A stretch of DNA of 64,000 nucleotides, taken from positions 787,001-851,000 of the forward strand of contig NZ_CP100647.1 in assembly GCF_024266585.1 (NCBI RefSeq). Reading direction: 5' to 3'. Positions 11,916 through 20,807 of this stretch are shown here, piece after piece; the first letter of the stretch is position 1, and every line of letters begins with the position of its first letter. The position numbers and the translations under genes are program-made. Origin of the DNA: Xanthomonas sacchari. Its GTDB lineage: Bacteria > Pseudomonadota > Gammaproteobacteria > Xanthomonadales > Xanthomonadaceae. The notes beneath the pieces are model-generated. The model searched no databases. It worked only from the letters and a program-made list of their open reading frames with translations, and had not been told where the DNA came from.

Positions 11916-14406
11916 TTCCCCGCGCATGGAGGTCGCCGCGCACACGTTGTCGGTGCGGGAGAAGCTGGGCTACAGCCTGGGCGACCTGGCGGCGAACCTG
12001 ATCTTCCAGACGCTGATCACCTACCTGGCCTTCTTCTACACCGATGTGTACCGATTGCCGCCGGCCACGGCGGCGACGATCATCTTCGCGATCGGCCTGC
12101 TGGGCGCGTTCGTGTTCACCCCGCTGATCGGCATTGCCGCCGACCGCACGGCGACCCGCTGGGGCAAGTTCCGGCCCTGGATCCTGTGGACGGCGATCCC
12201 GTTCGGCGTGCTGTCGCTGCTGGCCTTCAGCACCCCGGACCTGGGCGCGCGCGGCAAGGTCGTCTATGCCGTGACCACCTATGGCCTGCTGATGCTGGTG
12301 TACGCGGCCAACAACCTGCCGTACTCCGCGCTCAGCGGCGTGCTCACCGGCAACATGGATCAGCGCAACAGCCTGTCGGCCTACCGCTTCGTGGCGGTGA
12401 TGATCGCGCAGTTCATCATCCAGGTGCTGCTGTTGCCGCTGGTGCTGATCCTGGGCGACGGCGACAACGTGCGCGGCTTCGAGCGCTTGATGACGGTGTT
12501 CGCTGTGGTAGGCACGCTGTTCTTCCTGATCACCTTCGCCACCACCCGCGAGCGCATCGTCCCGGCCAAGGAACAGTCTGCCGGCGTGCTGCAGGACCTG
12601 TCCGACTTGCTGCACAACCGGCCGTGGAAGGTGATGCTGGCGTTGACGGTGCTGGTCTTCGTCAACCTGGCGCTGAAGGGGGGCACCTACATCTACTATT
12701 TCCAGTATTACCTGAGCGAGGCCGCGCTGGCCGGCTTTCTCGATGCCTCCGGCTTCAACGGGTTCATCGGCGGAGTGAACGCGCTGCTCAGCGGATGGGG
12801 CCTGTCCGGCTTCACCTGGCCGCAGGACCCGGCGACCTCGGCATTCAGCCTGTTCAACGCCTGCGGCATCCTGTGCATGATCCTGGGCATCGGGGGCTCC
12901 CGGCGCCTGGCCGACCGCTTCGGCAAGCGCGATGCCTTCGGCGGCGCGCTGCTGCTGTCCACCGTGTTCCTGCTGGTGTTCTACGTCCTGCCGCCCACCG
13001 CGATCGGCGTGGCCTTCGGTGCCTTCATGCTGCACGGGTTCTGCTATGGCATCACCATCCCGCTGCTGTGGGCGATGATCGCCGACGTCGCCGACTATTC
13101 CGAGTGGACGAACCATCGCCGCGCCACCGCGATCATCTTCTCGGCGATGTTGTGCGGGCTGAAGATCGGGCTCAGCATCGGCGGCGCGCTGGTCGCCGGC
13201 ATCCTCGCGCACCACGGCTACCAGGCGGGCGCGGACCAGCAGCCGCAGGCCGTGGTGGACGGCATCCGCCTGACCGTCAGCGTCTACAGCGCCATCCCGT
13301 TCCTGCTCGCGGTGGCGTTGCTGTTCTTCTACCGGATCGACAAGCGCATGGAGCTGCGCATCGAACACGACCTGCAGGCGCGTCGCCAGGGAAGCGACCC
13401 GAGCGAGTTCAGCGACCTCGGCCACCTCGCGGCGCACGCCATCGCGCAACCGCTGGTCACGCACATCTACACGGCCGATCCGTCGGCGCACGTGTTCGAG
13501 GGACGCCTGTACATCTATCCCTCGCACGACATCGACAGCGGCGCACCGTTCGACGACGACGGCGGCCACTTCGGCATGGAGGACTACCACGTGCTGCGCA
13601 TGGACACGCCCGACGGCGCGGCCACCGATTGCGGCGTCGCCCTGCATGTGCGCGACGTGCCGTGGGCCAGCCGGCAGATGTGGGCGCCGGACGCGGCCAC
13701 CCGCGGCGGCCGCTATTACCTGTATTTCCCGGCCAAGGACGCGCAGGGCCTGTTCCGCATCGGCGTGGCGGTGGCCGATCGCCCGGAAGGCCCGTTCGCC
13801 GCCGAGCCAGAGCCGATCGCCGGCACCTACTCGATCGACCCGGCCGTCTTCGAGGACGACGACGGCGCGCACTACCTCTGCTTCGGCGGCATCTGGGGCG
13901 GCCAGTTGCAGAAGTACCGCGACGACCGCTTTGATGCGGCGCACGTCGAGCCCGAGGGCGATGCGCCGGCGCTGGGGCCGCGGATCGCCCGGCTGGACCC
14001 GGGCATGACCCGGCTGGCGGAGCGCACGCGGGAAATCGTGATCCTCGACGAGCACGGGCAACCGTTGCGCGCCGACGACCATGCGCGTCGCTTCTTCGAG
14101 GGACCGTGGCTGCACAAGGACCAGGGCCGCTACTACCTGTCGTACTCCACCGGCGATACGCACCTGCTGTGTTACGCCACGGGCGACAGCCCATATGGCC
14201 CGTTCACCTATCGCGGCGTGCTGCTGAAGCCGGTAGTGGGCTGGACCACGCACCACTCCATCTGCGCGTTCCAGGGGCGCTGGTACCTGTTCTACCACGA
14301 CGCCCTGCTGTCCGGCGGCGTCACCCACCTGCGCTCGGTCAAGTGCACGCCGCTGCACGTCCAGCCGGATGGGAGCATTGGTACTGTCGATCCCTATGGC
14401 GGCTGA
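11908..14406 (+). CDS. GPH-type MFS sugar symporter fused to a GH43 glycosidase domain
   Basis: One uninterrupted frame of 832 codons. Residues about 12-480 form a 12-helix glycoside-pentoside-hexuronide:cation symporter (REKLGYSLGDLAANL, GIAADRTATRWGKFRPW, YSEWTNHRRAT). A charged linker of about 35 residues follows, then a complete GH43 domain at about 515-832, with Asp524 (YTADPS), Asp644 (SIDPAVF) and Glu731 (FEGPWL) as the catalytic acids. The start is a GTG preceded by GGAG seven bases upstream; ATG 11926 is the alternative. There is no cleavable signal, so the GH43 part should face the cytoplasm if the symporter has the usual N-in/C-in topology. It probably imports xylo- or arabinoxylo-oligosaccharides and cleaves them on entry. 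Confidence 0.9.
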   Translation: MSDSPRMEVAAHTLSVREKLGYSLGDLAANLIFQTLITYLAFFYTDVYRLPPATAATIIFAIGLLGAFVFTPLIGIAADRTATRWGKFRPWILWTAIPFGVLSLLAFSTPDLGARGKVVYAVTTYGLLMLVYAANNLPYSALSGVLTGNMDQRNSLSAYRFVAVMIAQFIIQVLLLPLVLILGDGDNVRGFERLMTVFAVVGTLFFLITFATTRERIVPAKEQSAGVLQDLSDLLHNRPWKVMLALTVLVFVNLALKGGTYIYYFQYYLSEAALAGFLDASGFNGFIGGVNALLSGWGLSGFTWPQDPATSAFSLFNACGILCMILGIGGSRRLADRFGKRDAFGGALLLSTVFLLVFYVLPPTAIGVAFGAFMLHGFCYGITIPLLWAMIADVADYSEWTNHRRATAIIFSAMLCGLKIGLSIGGALVAGILAHHGYQAGADQQPQAVVDGIRLTVSVYSAIPFLLAVALLFFYRIDKRMELRIEHDLQARRQGSDPSEFSDLGHLAAHAIAQPLVTHIYTADPSAHVFEGRLYIYPSHDIDSGAPFDDDGGHFGMEDYHVLRMDTPDGAATDCGVALHVRDVPWASRQMWAPDAATRGGRYYLYFPAKDAQGLFRIGVAVADRPEGPFAAEPEPIAGTYSIDPAVFEDDDGAHYLCFGGIWGGQLQKYRDDRFDAAHVEPEGDAPALGPRIARLDPGMTRLAERTREIVILDEHGQPLRADDHARRFFEGPWLHKDQGRYYLSYSTGDTHLLCYATGDSPYGPFTYRGVLLKPVVGWTTHHSICAFQGRWYLFYHDALLSGGVTHLRSVKCTPLHVQPDGSIGTVDPYGG

Positions 14407-14484
14407 GAGGTCGTCGCAGTGACCGCCTGTTGGAGTCAGCCGTCATGCAGCCGGGAAGCGCGAAGCGATGCGCTTTCCGATGGC

Positions 14485-15072
14485 GCAGTGCGTCGGGACT
14501 GAAGTCCCTCCCACAGTACCCCCGGCGGGCGCGTCGTAAGCCCCTGTGGGAGCGACTTCAGTCGCGACGAGTGAAACCATCCAACGACCGATGGCGACAG
14601 CAGTCGGGACCGAAGTCCCTCCCACAGTGCACCTGGCGGTCTCGCCGCAAGCCCCTGTGGGAGTGACTTCAGTGGCGACGAGTGAAACCATCCAATGACC
14701 GATGGCAACAGCGGTCGGGACCGAAGTCTTTCCCACAGTGCCCCGTTGGGCGCGCCGTAAGCCCCTGTGGGAGCGACTTCAGTCGCGACGAGTGAAACCA
14801 TCTAACGACCGATTGCGACAGCAGTCGGCACTGAAGTCCCTCGCACAGTGCACCTGGCGGGCGCGCCGTAAGCCCCTGTGGGAGCGACTTCAGTCGCGAC
14901 GAGTGAAACCATCCAACGACCGATTGCTGCAGCGGTCGGGACTGAAGTCCCTCCCACAGTGCACCTGGCGGTCTCGCCGTAAACCCCTGTGGGAGCGACT
15001 TCAGTCGCGACGAGTGAAGCCATCCAATGACCGATTGCTGCAGCGGTCGGGACTGAGTCCCTCCCACAATTG
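14485..15072 (+). repeat. Tandem array of ~111 bp paired inverted-repeat (REP/BIME-like) units
   Basis: The motif CCCCTGTGGGAGCGACTTCA recurs at 14541, 14652 (one change), 14762, 14873 and 14984, a period of 110-111 bases. Each copy is followed by GTCGCGACGAGTGAAACCAT and then by an inverted half, GTCGGGACTGAAGTCCCTCC, which also occurs once more before the first full unit. Each half can fold by itself (GCGACT/AGTCGC and GGGACT/AGTCCC), and CTGTGGGAG can pair with CTCCCACAG. The array lies between two converging transcription units and may act in transcript termination or stabilisation. The halves resemble the REP at 38183. The whole 691-base gap after 14406 holds no convincing gene. Confidence 0.9.
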
Positions 15073-15097
15073 CGCCAGCCAGCCAGGCGCGGTGCCT

Positions 15098-16201
15098 TTA
15101 ATCCGACCGCGGCAACAGCTCCAAGCCCTGGATCTCGCGAATCCCCAACCCAGGCGCTTCGCCAATCCGGATCTGCGCCTCGTCGAACTGCACCCCGCCG
15201 ACCACCGGATCGAACGCCCCCAGCGACGGCCCGTCCAGGTCCACCTTGGTGATGACGTCCGCGCGGGCCACCGCCAGGTGCGCCGCCGCCGCCACGCCGA
15301 TGCTCGATTCGAGCATGCAGCCGATCATGCACGGCACCCCGTACACCGCGGCGATGTCGGCGATGCGCAGCGCGTTGGACAGGCCGCCGGCCTTGATCAG
15401 CTTGATGTTGACGATGTCCGCCGCGCGCCGCTGCAGCAGCGCGATCGCCTGCGCCGGCGAGAACACGCTCTCGTCGGCCATCACCGGGGTCTGCACGCGC
15501 TCGGTCACGTACTGCAGGCCGTCCACGTCGCCGGCCTTGACCGGCTGCTCCAGCAGTTCCAGCGTCACCCCGGCGCGCTCCAGCGCATGCATCGCCTGCA
15601 CCGCCTGCTTCGGCGTCCAGCCCTGGTTGGCGTCCAGGCGCAGCTGCGCGCGGCCGTCGACCGCGGCGTGGATCGCTTTGACCCGTGCGATGTCCTCGGC
15701 CAGATCGGTGCCGATCTTGATCTTCAGTGCCACGAAGCCGCGCGCCAGCGCCGACAGCGCGTCGGCCACCATCGTGTCCACGGCATTCACGCTGATGGTG
15801 AGGTCGGTGCTCAGGTGCGGCGTGCCGCCGCCGAGCAGGCGGTACAGCGGTGCGCCATGCTGCTGCGCCCACAGGTCGTGCACGGCGATCTCCATCGCCG
15901 CCTTGGCGCTGCTGTTGTGCTCCAGCGCGCCCTGGATCAGACCGCGCAGGCGCTGCAGGTCGGCGATGTCCTCGCCGATCAGGCGTGGCGCCAGGCAGCG
16001 TTCGATCGCCGCGATGATCGACCCGTGGGTGTCGCCGGTGATCGGCGGGGTGGCCGGGGCGCTGCCATGGCCGATCCGGCCATCGTCGGTGTGGACCAGG
16101 ACCACCACGTCCTCGATCGCCTGCACGGTGCGCAGTGCGGTCTTGAACGGGGTCTTCAGCGGCACGCGCAGCATGCCCAGGCGGATCTCGGTGATCTTCA
16201 T
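15098..16201 (-). CDS. ycjG: L-Ala-D/L-Glu (dipeptide) epimerase, enolase superfamily
   Basis: This 367-residue muconate-lactonizing-like enzyme epimerises L-Ala-D-Glu released from murein peptides to L-Ala-L-Glu so that the amino acids can be reused. Catalytic lysines are K162 (in ALKIKIG) and K267 (in NIKLIKAGG). Metal ligands are D190 (LDANQGW), E218 (LLEQP) and D243 (MADES), as in E. coli YcjG and Bacillus YkfB. It has no signal peptide, so it acts in the cytosol. Its ATG overlaps the stop of the upstream NlpC/P60 gene by four bases, a coupled pair comparable with ykfB/ykfC. Confidence 0.93.
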   Translation of the reverse strand: MKITEIRLGMLRVPLKTPFKTALRTVQAIEDVVVLVHTDDGRIGHGSAPATPPITGDTHGSIIAAIERCLAPRLIGEDIADLQRLRGLIQGALEHNSSAKAAMEIAVHDLWAQQHGAPLYRLLGGGTPHLSTDLTISVNAVDTMVADALSALARGFVALKIKIGTDLAEDIARVKAIHAAVDGRAQLRLDANQGWTPKQAVQAMHALERAGVTLELLEQPVKAGDVDGLQYVTERVQTPVMADESVFSPAQAIALLQRRAADIVNIKLIKAGGLSNALRIADIAAVYGVPCMIGCMLESSIGVAAAAHLAVARADVITKVDLDGPSLGAFDPVVGGVQFDEAQIRIGEAPGLGIREIQGLELLPRSD

Positions 16202-17592
16202 TCGGTGGTCGGTGCGCGCAGGCGCTGGATGCGGGTGATGCGGTCGATGAACGGCGTGCCGTCGCCGAGCAGCAGCGGTTCCAGCGGGGTCACCGAGACG
16301 CCGTTGAGGCGCACGCGCTGCAGCTGGCCGCTGGCGTCGCGGTAACTGGCGCCGGCCACGTCGTGGATCACCCAGGTCTGGCCGTCTTCGTGGCCGATCA
16401 CCAGCATCACGTGGCCGGGGATGTAGACCAGGTCGCCGACGCGCAGCCGCGCCAGCGCCTGCCGGCGCTGCGGCAGCGGGTCGGTGGCGGTGTAGGGCAC
16501 CGAGGCCAGCGCCGGACTGCGCGCCTGGTCGCCGGTGTTGCGCGGCAGGTCGATGCCGAGGCTGCGATGGAGGTCGAGCACGAAGCCGCTGCAGTCGCGT
16601 GCGTCGTAACTGTTGCCCCAGCCGTAGCGCTCGCCGAGGAACTTGAACGCCTGCCGCAGCAGGGACTGCGGCGTGGCCGGCAGCGGCGCCTCAGCGACGT
16701 CGGCGCTGCGTGGCACCAGCGCGGGCACCAACTGCAGCCGCCCGTCGCGGTCGCGCAGCGGCAACTGCACCACGTAGGCGGCCAGCGGCGACTGGCCGTT
16801 GACCGCCCGCAGCGGCGGCCAGTCGCGCAGCAGCGGCAGGGCGCTGCCCATGTCCAGCGCCACCTGCGAGGCCGCCGGCAGCTCCGGGGTGAACACGGTG
16901 GATGCGCGCGCGCCGGTGACCAGCAGCCGCGGCGTGCGCTGCGCGTACGCCAGCACGCTGGCGCGGTCGGCCTCGGCGATGCGGTCGCGGGCGATCCAGG
17001 CGGCGTAGTTGTTCGCCAGCACGAACAGCCACTGCCCATCGGCGCTGGCGTGCAGGATCGCCACCGCGCTGCCTGGATACAGCGCCGATTCCTGGAAGCG
17101 GTCGATGTCGCGATCGTCGCGGTCGCTGAACACGCGCTCGGCGGTCGGGAAGCGCCGCAGGTCGGCGCGTTGCACCACCAGCGCATAGCGCGGCTGCACC
17201 TGCGCCGGCAGCGCGTCCAGCGCCAGCGCGCGTTGCAGCGCCTGCAATCGCGCGGGGTCGAGAACGGTGCCCTGCGCATCGTAGAGCGTGCGCGTCGGCG
17301 GCGCCGACAGCGCCAGGATATGCGTGCGGACCTGCGCGCCGGGCAGCTGCGCCGGCAGTGCGGCGAGGTCGTGCATCGACGGATCCTCGCGCAACAGCCG
17401 GGCGTTGAACGCGTCGCGCTGCGCCGCCTGCAGCAGCGGTGGCGACGTGGCCGGTAGCCGTGCGATCCAGTGCGCGGCCTGCAACTGCGCCGGCTGTGCC
17501 TGCAGCGGCAGCGCATCGGCGGCACGTGCCGTCGCGATGGCCCCGCTCGCCGCCGCGGCGAGCAACAGGCACAGGCCGCGCATCGTGATCAT
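16198..17592 (-). CDS. NlpC/P60 murein peptide endopeptidase with SH3-like domains
   Basis: The 464-residue exported protein has an N-terminal signal peptide (MRGLCLLLAAAASGAIATARA; ATG at 17592 or 17583). The middle carries SH3_6/SH3_7-like segments (ALYPGSAVAILHASADGQWL). The C-terminal NlpC/P60 domain has the nucleophile Cys in YDARDCSGFV (about residue 333) and the His in PGHVMLVIGHEDG. The architecture matches YkfC-like gamma-D-Glu-L-diamino acid endopeptidases, which release L-Ala-D-Glu, the substrate of the co-transcribed epimerase. Confidence 0.92.
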   Translation of the reverse strand: MITMRGLCLLLAAAASGAIATARAADALPLQAQPAQLQAAHWIARLPATSPPLLQAAQRDAFNARLLREDPSMHDLAALPAQLPGAQVRTHILALSAPPTRTLYDAQGTVLDPARLQALQRALALDALPAQVQPRYALVVQRADLRRFPTAERVFSDRDDRDIDRFQESALYPGSAVAILHASADGQWLFVLANNYAAWIARDRIAEADRASVLAYAQRTPRLLVTGARASTVFTPELPAASQVALDMGSALPLLRDWPPLRAVNGQSPLAAYVVQLPLRDRDGRLQLVPALVPRSADVAEAPLPATPQSLLRQAFKFLGERYGWGNSYDARDCSGFVLDLHRSLGIDLPRNTGDQARSPALASVPYTATDPLPQRRQALARLRVGDLVYIPGHVMLVIGHEDGQTWVIHDVAGASYRDASGQLQRVRLNGVSVTPLEPLLLGDGTPFIDRITRIQRLRAPTTE

Positions 17593-17929
17593 GGAATCCC
17601 GCTGTCTGGAAAGAAGGCCGGCGCGTGCTGCGCGCCGACGCCAGGATCTTCGAGTCCCGGTTTTTCTCTGTCAAGGCGCTGCGTTGACAGGTTTTCCGAG
17701 CGCGTGTTACATCCGAACGCGCAGGGCGCGCGTGGCGATGGCGCTGGGGGACGTGCGCGTACCGCACGGCAGCGCCGCGTCCGCTCGGCAAGATGCAGGA
17801 TCCCGCAACACGATGGCCGCGTGCCGCACACGCGGCATCGCCGTGTGCGTGGACGCCAGGGACAGGCGCGCGGCCATGGCCGCGCCCGCGGCGTTCGCGC
17901 CATCCACCCGCGCCAAGCAGGAGAGCCGC
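17593..17929. promoter_or_regulatory. Divergent promoter region between murein-peptidase operon and TonB receptor
   Basis: This 337-base gap separates two divergent genes. TGTCAA at 17669-17674 and TTGACA at 17684-17689 form an inverted pair nine bases apart, so a consensus-like -35 hexamer is present for each direction. On the + strand TTACAT follows at 17 bases (17707-17712) as a weak -10; on the - strand GAAGAT occupies the equivalent place. The pair is also a possible operator. I see no coding sequence here. Confidence 0.4.
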
Positions 17930-20722
17930 GTGCCCATTCGAATCGTTCGTCGTCCCGTTTCCTTGCGGCCCGTGCGCGTGGCGCTGGCGTCGTTGACGGC
18001 GCTGGCTGTGGCCTTGCCGGCGTTGGCGCAGGAACAGGCGGCGACGCCGCGCGATCTCGACGCCGTGCTGGTCACTGGCTCGCGCATCGCCCGCGCGCAG
18101 GTGGAAGGCCCGGCGCCGGTCACCGTCATCACCGCCGAGGACATCCGCAAGCAGGGCTTCGGCACGGTGTGGGAATCGCTGGGCACGCTGACCCAGTTCA
18201 GCGGCAGCACCTTCAACGAGAGCGACCAGACCGGCAGTTCGCCCAACGGCCAGTACCTCAATCTGCGCGGGCTGGGGCCGGGCTACCAACTGATCCTGCT
18301 CAACGGCAAGCGCATGGCCGACTACCCGCAGTCCTACGGCGCCAACGGCACCGCGGTCAGCCTGGGCAGCATTCCGGCCGCGGCGGTGGAGCGCATCGAG
18401 GTGATGAGCGGCGGCGCCTCGGCCATCTACGGCTCCGACGCGGTCGCCGGCGTGGTCAACATCATCACCAAGCGCGATTTCCAGGGCGACAGCCTGCGCG
18501 TGCGCGCCGGCACCACCACCCGCGGCGGCGGCGACACCGGCCAACTGCAGTGGACCGGCGGGCGCCGCGGCGATGGCTGGAGTTTCACCTACGCGTTCGA
18601 GCGGCTGGACCGCGAACCCATCGTCGCCCGCCAGCGCGATTTCATGGATTCCTACGACGACCATCCGGCCAACAAGGCCGACCCCAGCTCGCCCAACGTG
18701 TCCATTTCCGGCGTGTACCTGCGCCGCGGCAGCACCTATCTGTGGCCGCAGGCGGGCACGTTGTCGACCTCGCCGCAGGCGCTGGCGGCGGCCTGCGTCG
18801 CGACCAATCCCGCGTTCCGTCCGTACCGCACCAGCGACAGCCTGCCCGCGCCCAACCGCTGCGGCGCGTTCGACTACTACGCCGGGCGCTCGGTGCAGAA
18901 CGGCTACGGCAAGACCTCGGCCTATCTGGCCGGCGATGCCGAGCTCGGCCACGACGTGGTCGCCTACGCGCAACTGCTGGCCAATCGCGCGCAGGACAAG
19001 AGTTCCAGCCAGACCCACTACTACATCGGCGAAGGCGCGTTCACCACCTACGATCCGGACCTGGGGCTGGTCACCGCGCAGCGCATCTTCCTTCCGGACG
19101 AGGTCGGCGGCATCAAGACCATCGACTACGACGAGCGCAGCTGGAACCTTAACACCGGCGTGCGCGGCAAGGCGCTGGGTGGACGCTTCGACTGGGATGC
19201 CAGCGTGTCGCTGTCGCGCTACGACATCACCACGCGGCGCCCGCGCTTCCTCACCAACGCGGTGCGCGATTACTACTTCGGGCCTGTGCTGGGCTATCGG
19301 CCGGACGGCACCGAGATCCGCCGCGTGCGCCCGGACCGCCTGTTCGCGCCCGGCAGCCCGGCGCTGTACCAGCAGCTCACCACCGAGGTGGTCAGCCGCG
19401 GCGAATCGGCTACCGACCAGGCCCAGTTCGTGGTCAGCGGCGACCTGTTCGCGGTCCCGGCGGGCATGGTGCAGATCGCCACCGTGCTGGAAGCGGCGCG
19501 GCAGACCTACGACCTGCAGCCCGATCCGCGCACCACCGTCGACTACACCGGCAGCGAGCGCATCTACAACCTCACCCAGACCCCCGGCGGCGGACCGCGC
19601 AAGCGCTACGCCGCCGGCCTGGAACTGCGCGTGCCGATCGCCAGCCGGCTCAGCGCGACCCTGGCCGCGCGCTACGACGCCTACGACGACATCACCGCGG
19701 TCGATGGCGCGGCGACGTGGCAGGCCGGGCTGGAATGGCGTCCGTTCGACAGCCTGCTGCTGCGCGGCAGCCATGCCACCAGCTTCCGCGCGCCGGACCT
19801 GCTGTGGATCTACGCCGGCACCAGCGCCAACAACCCCACCGTGGTCGACGAATACCTGTGCCGCCGCGACGGCCTGGATCCGCTGTCGGCGGCCTGCGCG
19901 AGCGCGCACGAGTACCAGACCTTCTCCACCCAGGCCTCCAATCCGCTGCTGCGCGAGGAGACCGGCAAGTCGACCACGCTCGGCGCGGTGTGGGACGTGC
20001 TGCCGGCGCTGTCGCTGAGCCTGGATTACTACCGCATCGAACTCAAGGGCCGGGTCGAAGCCATTTCCAGCGAAACCCTGCTGGAGAACAACGCCAACTG
20101 CCTGCTCGGCCGCGACCGCGCCGGCGCCGCGGTGGACACCGCCTCGGCGGCCTGCCGCTTCTACCAGGACGCGGTCACGCGCAGTCCCGGCACCGACCTG
20201 ACCAGCGAAGGCCAGATCACCGCGTTCAGGACCTTCCCGATCAACCAGTCGCTGATGCGCACCGACGGCGTCGACGCCAGCCTGCGCTACGACCTCGACC
20301 TCGGCGCCTGGGGCACGCTCGGCCTGCAGGGTGGCCTGACCCGGGTGCTGCGGATGGAGGTGGCGCAGTTCGCCGGCGCGCGGCCGGTGGACGTGATGAA
20401 CGACGTCGACTACCTGGCGTTCCGCACGCGCAGCAACTGGCGCGCGAACTGGAGCCGCGGCGACTGGTCGGCCAGCGTGTACGGCTATCGCTATGGTTCG
20501 CGGCCCGACTACGCCGAACGCGGCCGGGTCGCGCCCTACCTGGTGTGGAACGCCGACATCGCCAAGCAGATCACCGACAAGGCCAGCGTCGGCCTGAGCG
20601 TGCTCAACGTGTTCGATGCGCTGCACCCGCGCGACGACACCTACACCGCCTGGCCGTACTTCCCGCGGGTGTACAGCGCGATCGGCCGGCAGTGGTACGT
20701 CAACTTCAACTACCGCTTCTGA
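17930..20722 (+). CDS. TonB-dependent outer-membrane receptor
   Basis: The 930-residue receptor starts with GTG 17930, which is preceded by AGGAG and gives a signal peptide ending at ALPALAQEQ. The plug domain follows (LDAVLVTGSRIAR, VTVITAEDIRKQG, LNLRGLGPGYQLILLNGKRM, SGGASAIYGSDAVAGVVNIIT), and then a beta-barrel that ends in aromatic NFNYRF, as outer-membrane proteins do. It imports a substrate across the outer membrane using TonB energy. Neighbours on both sides handle peptidoglycan peptides, so muropeptide uptake is a reasonable guess, but the substrate is not shown by sequence alone. Confidence 0.93.
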   Translation: MPIRIVRRPVSLRPVRVALASLTALAVALPALAQEQAATPRDLDAVLVTGSRIARAQVEGPAPVTVITAEDIRKQGFGTVWESLGTLTQFSGSTFNESDQTGSSPNGQYLNLRGLGPGYQLILLNGKRMADYPQSYGANGTAVSLGSIPAAAVERIEVMSGGASAIYGSDAVAGVVNIITKRDFQGDSLRVRAGTTTRGGGDTGQLQWTGGRRGDGWSFTYAFERLDREPIVARQRDFMDSYDDHPANKADPSSPNVSISGVYLRRGSTYLWPQAGTLSTSPQALAAACVATNPAFRPYRTSDSLPAPNRCGAFDYYAGRSVQNGYGKTSAYLAGDAELGHDVVAYAQLLANRAQDKSSSQTHYYIGEGAFTTYDPDLGLVTAQRIFLPDEVGGIKTIDYDERSWNLNTGVRGKALGGRFDWDASVSLSRYDITTRRPRFLTNAVRDYYFGPVLGYRPDGTEIRRVRPDRLFAPGSPALYQQLTTEVVSRGESATDQAQFVVSGDLFAVPAGMVQIATVLEAARQTYDLQPDPRTTVDYTGSERIYNLTQTPGGGPRKRYAAGLELRVPIASRLSATLAARYDAYDDITAVDGAATWQAGLEWRPFDSLLLRGSHATSFRAPDLLWIYAGTSANNPTVVDEYLCRRDGLDPLSAACASAHEYQTFSTQASNPLLREETGKSTTLGAVWDVLPALSLSLDYYRIELKGRVEAISSETLLENNANCLLGRDRAGAAVDTASAACRFYQDAVTRSPGTDLTSEGQITAFRTFPINQSLMRTDGVDASLRYDLDLGAWGTLGLQGGLTRVLRMEVAQFAGARPVDVMNDVDYLAFRTRSNWRANWSRGDWSASVYGYRYGSRPDYAERGRVAPYLVWNADIAKQITDKASVGLSVLNVFDALHPRDDTYTAWPYFPRVYSAIGRQWYVNFNYRF

Positions 20723-20807
20723 GCGCGCCGGTAAGCATCGACGCGCGCTTGCACGCCGCCGCCGCGCCGATTGCGTACGCTTGCGCGACCCCGATCAGGA
20801 AGTGTCC

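Noticed and set aside
14485-15072. CRISPR array
   Set aside because: The period is about 111 bp, the so-called spacers are as conserved as the repeats, both halves are inverted copies, and no cas gene is near.
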